DNA of 10,838 nt. Source: JAGMDK01 sp023128695 (GTDB taxonomy: Bacteria; Planctomycetota; Phycisphaerae; UBA1845; Fen-1342). The stretch spans positions 1 through 10,838 of the forward strand of contig DAOVQG010000156.1 of the NCBI GenBank assembly GCA_030628805.1, given 5' to 3'. Below are positions 5,832 through 10,838 of the stretch, one piece after another. Under the pieces are notes generated by a model. It saw nothing but the letters and a program-made list of their open reading frames with translations, did not search any database and was not told the DNA's origin. The position numbers and the translations under genes are program-made. The number at the start of each line of letters is the position of its first letter. Position 1 is the stretch's first letter.

Positions 5832-6992
5832 GGCTTCCACGTGTCCGCCGAAGGGCGTCGGGGTCGTCCAGCGCTCTATCAACGGCGTAAGCGAATTCAT
5901 AATCAGGATCGCGAACATGAAGCCTTCCGGGTACGTCCCGAAGACGCGTATCAGCATTACCAGCAGCCCTACGCCGGCGCCGAAGATCAGGCGTCCCCAC
6001 GGGTTGACCGGCGCGCCGACGTAATCGGTGGCGATGAAGAACGCCCCGAACATCAGCGCTCCGCTGGTCAAGTGGTATAGTGGTCCTGCGAAGCGTTCGG
6101 AATTAATCGCGTTCGTAATCAACGCGAATACTATTACCGTGACTAAAAGGGCCAACGGCTGCCGCCAATCGGCGATACCGCGGAACACGAGCCACAGGCC
6201 GCAGATCAGGGCCAGCAAAGCGCTGGTCTCGCCGACGCAGCCGCCCACGTTGCCGATTGTCAAACGCCAGAGCCCAGGCATCTTGTCGCGGATTTCATTG
6301 GCTTTTTGCTGATATTTCTCGGCCTTTTCAGGCTCAGCGTTGGCTTTCGCGACGTATTCAGAGACCTTCGCGGCCTGATACAGCGGCGTGGCGGTCGTGA
6401 TCGCATCCACGTCAGCTTGCGTCAGGGCGCTGACCTCGACACCCTTGCTCAGTGCCAGTTCTTCCGTCTCCTCGGGCAGCATCTTGGCGGTCGGCGTCCA
6501 CATGGCCATGACGGCCGGGAAGCAAATCATCAGAAACGCTCGGCCGACCATGGCGGGGTTGAACAGGTTGTTGCCGAGCCCGCCGAAGACGGCCTTGCCC
6601 AGCGCGATCGCCACTACTCCGCCGATGAACGCCATATAGAACTTGGAGCCGCCGGCCATCGCGGGCGGGAGTGAGAACGCGAGGATCATGCCGGTCACGA
6701 TCGCGGAGCCGTCACTCAGCGAAGCCAGGCTCCGGCCGCGCAGCTTGTTGGCTAGCGCTTCGGCGGCTAGGCAGCCGGCCACGGTGATAACGGTCAGGAC
6801 GATGGCCGAGAAGCGGTACATGTAGATCGCGACCATCAGCAAGGGCAGCATTGCGATCACCACGTCGAACATGATTCGCTGAGTAGTCGCTCCGGAGGCC
6901 AGGTGCGGCGCGGAACTCACCAGGAAGCCGCGCGGGCCGGCGTCTTTGACAGGCAGCGGGATTGGTTTCGCAGCGTCGGGTGCGTCGCTCAT
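5829..6992 (-). CDS. rnfD: Rnf complex membrane subunit RnfD (covalent FMN)
   Basis: A 387-residue polytopic membrane flavoprotein of the RnfD/NqrB family. Family features include SSAPHLASGATTQRIMFDVV near 26-45, LSDGSAIVTGMILAFSLPP around 92-110, GGLGNNLFNPAMVGRAF at 137-153, the flavinylation region DAITTATPL with T202 the likely FMN attachment site (family form SGAT or TTAT), GETSALLALI at 254-263, and FFIATDYVGAPVNPWGRLIF at 318-337. A hydrophilic insert of about 70 residues (168-240) flanks the FMN site and includes a charged helical stretch. The ATG has AGGAG eleven bases upstream, a long spacing. It follows rnfC by 116 bases filled with repeat copy C. The stop lies inside a heptamer array. 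Confidence 0.95.
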   Translation of the reverse strand: MSDAPDAAKPIPLPVKDAGPRGFLVSSAPHLASGATTQRIMFDVVIAMLPLLMVAIYMYRFSAIVLTVITVAGCLAAEALANKLRGRSLASLSDGSAIVTGMILAFSLPPAMAGGSKFYMAFIGGVVAIALGKAVFGGLGNNLFNPAMVGRAFLMICFPAVMAMWTPTAKMLPEETEELALSKGVEVSALTQADVDAITTATPLYQAAKVSEYVAKANAEPEKAEKYQQKANEIRDKMPGLWRLTIGNVGGCVGETSALLALICGLWLVFRGIADWRQPLALLVTVIVFALITNAINSERFAGPLYHLTSGALMFGAFFIATDYVGAPVNPWGRLIFGAGVGLLVMLIRVFGTYPEGFMFAILIMNSLTPLIERWTTPTPFGGHVEA

Positions 6993-7027
6993 GGAGGTTG
7001 TTTCTCCTGCCTACTCTCTTTGAGCTG

Positions 7028-7107
7028 CGGCCGGTACGGGGCCCGGCCGCTACTTTTCTGTATGGCACCGGCTTCCAGCCGGTGGTCGTCAGGCACGGAG
7101 GCCTAAC
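7028..7107. repeat. Dispersed palindromic module, copy C (three hairpins)
   Basis: In inverted orientation to copies A and B. Hairpin 2 is at 7028-7049 (arms CGGCCGG and CCGGCCG), hairpin 1 at 7066-7084 (CACCGGCTTCCAGCCGGTG), and an additional imperfect hairpin at 7088-7107 (GTCAGGC and GCCTAAC arms, one G-U type pair). The order of hairpins and the linker length match copy B. It lies between rnfC and rnfD and starts just after the rnfC stop. Confidence 0.8.
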
Positions 7108-7108
7108 G

Positions 7109-8515
7109 CTACTTGTTCGCGGCCTTCCTTTGTACCTGAATATGGTTCCACTCGTTCTTGCCGGCGCGGATGTAGTGCGCGAGCGGAATCTGTGCCGGAC
7201 AAACGAACGCACAGCAGCCACACTCGCAACAGGCCTGCATGTCGTACTGGTTCGCCAAGTCGTAATCACCATGCTTGACCGCATGAGCGATCTTGGTCGG
7301 CGACAAATACAGCGGACAGTTGTCGATGCAGCGCCCGCAGCGGATGCACGGCTGCTCTTCCCGGTGCATGGTCTCCGCGTCGATCATGACCGTGATCCCG
7401 CCGACACCCTTGGTAACCGGCACGTCGAGGCTGGGCACGGTGGGGCCCATCATGGGGCCGCCGGCGAGGACCTTGAGGGCCTGATCGGTGACGCCCCCGG
7501 CACAGGTCTCGATCAGCTCTTTGAACGAGGTCCCGATCGGGGTGAGGAAGTTGCCGGGCTTTTTGACGCCCAGCCCCGTCACCGTCACCACCCGGTGTGT
7601 GAAAGGCAGGTCCTTGACGACCGCCCGGGCGATGCCGTGGGCCGTGGAGACGTTGACGACCACCACGCCGACGTTGAGCGGGAGGCCTTTCGGGGCACTC
7701 GGGACCACGCGCTTGAGCACAGCCGGAATAAGCTGCCGCTCGCCGCCCATGGGGTACTTGGCGGCGCAAACCATGACCTCGACATCCGGTCGGCCCTGGG
7801 CGGCTTTCTTCATCGCCTCGATCGCGTCGGGCTTGTTCTCTTCGATCGCGATGATGGCCCGTTGAGCACCGGCGGCGTGTTTGGCGAGCATCAGGCCGCA
7901 CACGATCCCCTCGGGGCATTCGAGCATAAGTCTATGATCAGCAGTAAGATACGGCTCACACTCGGCGCCGTTGAGGACGATCGTATCGACCGGCTGGTCC
8001 GGGTTGCGTTTCAGCTTGAAATAGGTCGGGAAGGTCGCCCCGCCCATGCCCACGAGTCCGCCGGCGCGTATCTTCTGGATGATTTCTTCAGGGTCGTAGC
8101 TGGTCGGCTCAACGCTATCCCAGTTGCGGTCAAGAAACTGTGCGAGGAAATCGGGGGGTAGAGCCTCGCCGTCGGACGCAAGCTTGATCGGGACGGCGTC
8201 GCAGCGGCGTCCGCCGGGGCCGGGCAGTAGGGTAACCGCTATCATCGCTGTCTTGCCGGCGAGCGTGGCATGGATCGGGGCCGAGATAGGGTGATCGATC
8301 TCGGCGATCTTCTGGCCGTAAGTTACTTCCTCACGGGGCTTTATGGTTGGCTTGCAGGGCGGGCCGATGTGCTGTGACATCGGGATCAACAGGTTGCTCT
8401 CAGGTGTGAAAAGCTCGATCGGAACGCTTTCGGAGTATTTCTTGCGGTGTGGCGGATGGATGCCACGCTGAAACGACTTCAGTCCCGACATGCGTTCACG
8501 CAATGCGGTAATCAT
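7109..8515 (-). CDS. rnfC: Rnf complex NADH/FMN and iron-sulfur subunit RnfC
   Basis: The 468-residue peripheral subunit that exchanges electrons with NAD(H). The N-terminal region (about 13-95, KSFQRGIHPPHRKKYSES onward) is the RnfC barrel/lipoyl-like domain. The central Rossmann-like part resembles NuoF: GLVGMGGATFPTYFKL at 154-168 and NGAECEPYLTADHRLM at 182-197 are the flavin/nucleotide-binding signatures. Two [4Fe-4S] motifs follow: C390, C393, C396, C400 and C429, C432, C435, C439. Length fits the 430-470-residue clostridial form; it lacks the long repeat tail of the E. coli protein. The ATG follows the stop of the preceding gene with no gap (TGAATG), and GGAGG lies ten bases upstream. 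A second ATG at codon 9 is possible. Confidence 0.96.
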   Translation of the reverse strand: MITALRERMSGLKSFQRGIHPPHRKKYSESVPIELFTPESNLLIPMSQHIGPPCKPTIKPREEVTYGQKIAEIDHPISAPIHATLAGKTAMIAVTLLPGPGGRRCDAVPIKLASDGEALPPDFLAQFLDRNWDSVEPTSYDPEEIIQKIRAGGLVGMGGATFPTYFKLKRNPDQPVDTIVLNGAECEPYLTADHRLMLECPEGIVCGLMLAKHAAGAQRAIIAIEENKPDAIEAMKKAAQGRPDVEVMVCAAKYPMGGERQLIPAVLKRVVPSAPKGLPLNVGVVVVNVSTAHGIARAVVKDLPFTHRVVTVTGLGVKKPGNFLTPIGTSFKELIETCAGGVTDQALKVLAGGPMMGPTVPSLDVPVTKGVGGITVMIDAETMHREEQPCIRCGRCIDNCPLYLSPTKIAHAVKHGDYDLANQYDMQACCECGCCAFVCPAQIPLAHYIRAGKNEWNHIQVQRKAANK

Positions 8516-8854
8516 TCAAACACTACCTCCGTCCGTCGATGAGAATCGACGGCGGGTCCAGAACACCAATTTTGCCAGACCGACACCGACGAAGAAGCCG
8601 ACGACGGCTCCGCCCGTCTGCCAGTAACCCAGCGCGGCTTCCGAGGGGTCAGCCCATTTTCCCGCGAGGTACGCGCCGCCGATGGCAGTCAATGGCGGCA
8701 CGATGAAGACCATCAACACGATGCCGACGAGGGGGGCGCCGTGCACGGTGGGGCGATATTCGCCGGTTTCCGGATCGACGTTTTCTGCCACCGGGCAGCC
8801 GTGCCCCCCGTGGCAATGAGCACAGCCGAGCCAGAACTTTTCAAGGAATTTCAT
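8516..8854 (-). CDS. Small two-helix cysteine protein, RseC/MucC-like, first gene of the Rnf operon
   Basis: A 112-residue protein. Near the N-terminus is GCAHCHGGHGCPV (C11, C14, C20; spacing CxxC-x5-C, with H13, H15, H18). Two helices follow, at about 42-63 and 79-98, and a basic tail (RRRF). The CxxC-x5-C spacing and double helix resemble RseC, a partner of the Rsx (Rnf) SoxR-reducing system in E. coli, but RseC has a longer N-terminal domain and further cysteines before this motif. CAHCH also fits a c-type haem motif; however there is no signal peptide, and the basic end plus two helices place the cysteines in the cytoplasm, so a metal or Fe-S/redox role is likelier. It abuts rnfC without a gap, implying coupled expression. 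Homology to RseC is an inference from pattern and context. Confidence 0.7.
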   Translation of the reverse strand: MKFLEKFWLGCAHCHGGHGCPVAENVDPETGEYRPTVHGAPLVGIVLMVFIVPPLTAIGGAYLAGKWADPSEAALGYWQTGGAVVGFFVGVGLAKLVFWTRRRFSSTDGGSV

Positions 8855-9050
8855 AACATAGCCTACTGCTCACCGTTTTGGAATGGGCTCGGCTAGCGTT
8901 TTCGATTCACCAAGCCGACAAACCAAGTGCTGGCGGAAAAAGGCTAGATTGTGGGGGAAGAACCGGGACTGTCAACCGGCGACGGCGGTCCCTCCGTTTA
9001 ACCGGGCCAGGCCGCGGTACACACGAGTTGCCGCCGACGGTACAATTGAA
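8855..9050. promoter_or_regulatory. Divergent spacer expected to hold the Rnf operon promoter
   Basis: 196 bases between the first gene of the minus-strand Rnf operon and the plus-strand zinc-ribbon/pilin genes. On the minus strand a perfect TTGACA (8975-8970) stands about 18 bases before CAATCT, a poor -10. On the plus strand TACAAT at 9041-9046, with a weak TACACA 17 bases upstream, would place a start too close to the ATG at 9051. No operator palindrome or riboswitch was recognised. The location is a deduction from gene orientation; individual boxes are weak. Confidence 0.3.
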
Positions 9051-9527
9051 ATGATCGTGAAACGAGGCAAGCCAATACGTACCGGTATACGCGTCGGCCT
9101 CGAAATCGCCGCCGAGAGGCTGCGGGCCGCAGGTGAACACACTGGACAACTGGTCATCCTGCTCCGCACGCGCGGGCGTCTGTGGCCGCTCGCGGCCGCC
9201 GGGGCGGTGCTGGTCGTTATACTGCTGGCAGTGGGGCTGACTTGGTCTTGGCGCTCGGCAGGCCAGGCCCACGGCACGGCGGACTCGGAGCAAGCTTGGC
9301 GCTACCTGATCGTGTGTGAACAGTGCGGCTACCGCCAACGTACCAGCGAGCATCCGGTACACACTCTGGAACAGCGGGCCGGGCGGCTCCGCTGCCCCGA
9401 GTGTAACCGGTTCAAAGCCGCCTGGTTTCGGCGGGGCAGCTTGGCGATGCCGCCGGGCGGGTGGTCCACCAGCCGGCCTGCTACCGGGACCGCCGTGGAA
9501 GCCGGTGAAGATGGGCAGAGGCCATGA
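9051..9527 (+). CDS. Single-pass membrane protein with zinc-ribbon-like CxxC pair
   Basis: I do not recognise the family. The 158-residue protein has a basic N-terminus (1-44), one strong membrane helix (about 45-65, LAAAGAVLVVILLAVGLTW), and a C-terminal part with two CxxC knuckles: CEQC at 89-92 and CPEC at 115-118, a spacing typical of zinc ribbons. The last 30 residues are Pro/Gly/Thr rich. The stop overlaps the start of the pseudopilin gene (ATGA), indicating co-translation and perhaps an accessory role for that pilin. ATG 9051 was chosen because upstream translation to 8883 is basic, non-hydrophobic and unlike a protein N-terminus; no good ribosome binding site is seen at either. Confidence 0.65.
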   Translation: MIVKRGKPIRTGIRVGLEIAAERLRAAGEHTGQLVILLRTRGRLWPLAAAGAVLVVILLAVGLTWSWRSAGQAHGTADSEQAWRYLIVCEQCGYRQRTSEHPVHTLEQRAGRLRCPECNRFKAAWFRRGSLAMPPGGWSTSRPATGTAVEAGEDGQRP

Positions 9528-10570
9528 ATCATTTTTTCAGTAATATCGGCTTCCAGGTCCGCCGCACGACCGCCTTTACGCTGATCGAATTGCTGGTGGT
9601 GGTGGCGATCATCTCGCTGCTGATGGCGATCCTGTTGCCGAGCCTGGGGCAGGCCAAGGAGCAAGCCCGCCGGGCGTACTGCCTCGCCAATCTCCGCAGC
9701 ATTGGGCAAGCCGCCTTTTCGTACGCCTCCGAGGAGCCCAAGGACCTCATCATCCCGATCCATGCCATGATGGTCACGCCGATCTCGGCGCAGGACTACT
9801 GGCTGCGACGGACCGCCATGTGGTTCGCCTGTGGCGGGCGTTCGGCCCAGAAGCCGTTTCTCACGGATCAAGGCCCCCGGGACCTCGGCGACGACAGCCC
9901 CTGGGCAGCGCGGACACGCCCTCTCAATATCCACATCTACCACGACGTCATGGAAGCCGAGGCGCGGGATATGGAGTTGTTCCGCTGCCCCTCCGACCGT
10001 GGCTATCCCCGGCACGTGGACATCGACGACTCCCCCATCGAAAACGCCGAGCGGCTGTGCTACGACACTCTCGGCAGCAGCTATCGCGCCAGCCTGTACG
10101 GGATTTTCCCCTACCCGGGCGAGCGCTACAGCGGTGCTTTTGCAATTGGGCCCTGGGGGCACAGCTTGTCGAGTATCCCGAACCCCTCACAGGTCGCGGC
10201 CTTCGGCGAACCCACCTTCTTCAACATGATCGGAATGGACAGTGGCGTGCCCAACCCGCCGGCCGTGATCGCCAGGGGCTGGCACAAGCGTTGGATGACG
10301 GATAACCTGGTGTTCTGCGACGGCTCGGCCCGCTCGACCCGCGCCGCGGGGCACGAAACCGTCAGCCCCGGAACGTGCGCGAAGATGGGCGTGGGCGAGA
10401 ACTGTCATTACATTTCGCGCGGCCCCGGCTGGCGGTTCGACCTCTGGCCCACGCCAGGGGCGCGCATCTGGTCGGAAAACCCGAACGATCAGATGTGGAA
10501 CCCGGGCTACTCCGCCCATCCCGACCCGCATCATTGGCCTTTCGTCGGTGCCCAGGATAACTTGCGCTAG
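9524..10570 (+). CDS. Prepilin-type (type II/IV pseudopilin) N-methylation domain protein
   Basis: A 348-residue protein with a class III prepilin signal. The leader RRTTA is followed by FTLIELLVVVAII, with cleavage expected between A17 and F18 and the usual glutamate at mature position 5. The hydrophobic helix at 18-40 leads into the motif CLANLRSIGQAAFSYA (53-68), typical of the large pseudopilin-like families of Planctomycetota. FRCPSD (153-158), a GSSY segment (184-187) and LVFCDGSAR (262-270, the counterpart of the common FxDGH segment) fit the same class. Such proteins need a prepilin peptidase and assemble with type II secretion or type IV pilus machinery, neither of which is in the window. 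The exact role is unknown. The A at the cleavage -1 position replaces the usual glycine. Translation is coupled to the upstream gene. Confidence 0.88.
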   Translation: MNHFFSNIGFQVRRTTAFTLIELLVVVAIISLLMAILLPSLGQAKEQARRAYCLANLRSIGQAAFSYASEEPKDLIIPIHAMMVTPISAQDYWLRRTAMWFACGGRSAQKPFLTDQGPRDLGDDSPWAARTRPLNIHIYHDVMEAEARDMELFRCPSDRGYPRHVDIDDSPIENAERLCYDTLGSSYRASLYGIFPYPGERYSGAFAIGPWGHSLSSIPNPSQVAAFGEPTFFNMIGMDSGVPNPPAVIARGWHKRWMTDNLVFCDGSARSTRAAGHETVSPGTCAKMGVGENCHYISRGPGWRFDLWPTPGARIWSENPNDQMWNPGYSAHPDPHHWPFVGAQDNLR

Positions 10571-10701
10571 TGTCCTGGCGCGGCACGGACCCCGCTGAAT
10601 ACCGAAGTCTGGTCGAGTGCCTGCTCGAATTGTTCCAGCCCGAGATCCGGCCCTTGTTGGAGACGATCGGGCAGGCGATGGAGACCGAAATCGCGCGCTA
10701 G
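10570..10701 (+). CDS. Possible 43-residue protein overlapping the pseudopilin stop (may be truncated)
   Basis: GTG at 10570 uses the last base of the pilin TAG stop (TAGTG). It opens a 43-codon frame whose product (PAEYRSLVECLLELFQPEI at residues 8-26) looks helical and amphipathic rather than random. No family is recognised. The stop TAG falls at the junction with the IS-like element, so the gene may originally have been longer and cut by the insertion. With no ribosome binding site beyond coupling, and a GTG start, it could also be chance in GC-rich DNA. Confidence 0.35.
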   Translation: MSWRGTDPAEYRSLVECLLELFQPEIRPLLETIGQAMETEIAR

Positions 10702-10838
10702 CAGTCTGTCGGACTTTTTGGCGCGCTTTTTTCGGCGGTCCGTGGTAAGTTCCCGGCATGGCTACCAGATTTGTGAACGTTGATCGGAATACGCCCATGC
10801 TGCTGCCGCCGGACCTGCGTGAGTGGGTGCCGGATGAA
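10702..10838 (+). mobile_element. IS1182-like insertion sequence, left end, truncated by window edge
   Basis: The transposase start is preceded by about 56 bases that look like an IS end: CAGTCTGTCGGACTTTTT contains AGTC/GACT arms followed by T residues, a form common for terminal repeats of this group and able to damp read-through. The exact boundary is inferred. The flanking GCTAGC is a palindrome containing CTAG, which suits elements that target short palindromes. The right end and target duplication lie outside the window. Confidence 0.55.
10758..10838 (+). CDS. IS1182-family transposase, N-terminal 27 residues (partial)
   Basis: ATG at 10758 opens a frame that stays open to the end of the window. 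The peptide MATRFVNVDRNTPMLLPPDL, ending near REWVPDE, matches from memory the beginning of IS1182/IS5-superfamily DDE transposases (DUF772-type N-terminus, LLPPxLxxxVPxxH). The DDE catalytic core lies beyond the edge, so it cannot be judged whether the enzyme is intact. No ribosome binding site of note is seen upstream (GTAAGTTCCCGGC). Confidence 0.65.
   Translation, partial: MATRFVNVDRNTPMLLPPDLREWVPDE

Noticed and set aside
8808..8822. CAHCH in the RseC-like protein as a c-type haem site
   Set aside because: There is no export signal, and the positive-inside rule puts this end in the cytoplasm, where c-type haem is not attached. The CxxC-x5-C spacing fits RseC better.
8883..9050. Longer start for the zinc-ribbon protein at ATG 8883
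   Set aside because: The added 56 residues are basic and irregular, overlap the likely Rnf promoter region, and have no ribosome binding site.

Overview
The window is high-GC bacterial DNA (about 60-65% by eye) and most likely comes from a planctomycete, possibly Phycisphaerae or a relative. Three signs support this: a prepilin-type protein of the class that is expanded in Planctomycetota, spacers filled with small GC-rich palindromes and 7-8 bp tandem repeats of a kind I associate with such genomes, and several unrelated repeat types side by side. The assignment is inference, because no rRNA or marker gene is present.

Minus strand, 8854 down to 2815: a complete Rnf operon in the order rnfC-rnfD-rnfG-rnfE-rnfA-rnfB, as in clostridial/acetogen operons. 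It is preceded with no gap by a short two-helix protein resembling RseC. Rnf is a membrane ferredoxin:NAD+ oxidoreductase that couples electron transfer to ion (Na+ or H+) pumping. The diagnostic residues are visible: two [4Fe-4S] motifs in RnfC, the flavinylated threonine motifs of RnfD and RnfG, paired membrane cysteines in RnfA and RnfE, and a cysteine-rich RnfB. The set looks intact and suggests an anaerobic or facultative, fermentative or syntrophic lifestyle.

Minus strand, 2512 down to 160: a YIP1-family membrane protein (TTG start) and a HlyD/MacA-type periplasmic adaptor with a repetitive acidic tail. A partner ABC transporter would be expected beyond the left edge.

Plus strand, 9051 to 10701: a divergent set of overlapping genes. 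These are a single-helix zinc-ribbon-like protein, a prepilin-type pseudopilin, and a 43-codon reading frame starting within the pilin stop codon. That frame ends where an IS1182-like element begins; the first 27 codons of its transposase run off the right edge.

The looser spacers of the minus-strand genes carry repeats: GC-rich double hairpins (left edge, 1643, 2695, 7028), octamers of the GTGATAAG type (2751, and a long inverted pair at 3702-3823), TATCAGC and ATCGTCA heptamers (5737-5831), and CTAGTTTCTAG (2801). The tight junctions (rseC-like/rnfC, rnfG/rnfE, rnfE/rnfA) have none. Several stop codons lie in or against a repeat, so repeat DNA appears to have shaped the 3' ends of rnfB, rnfD and the YIP1 gene.
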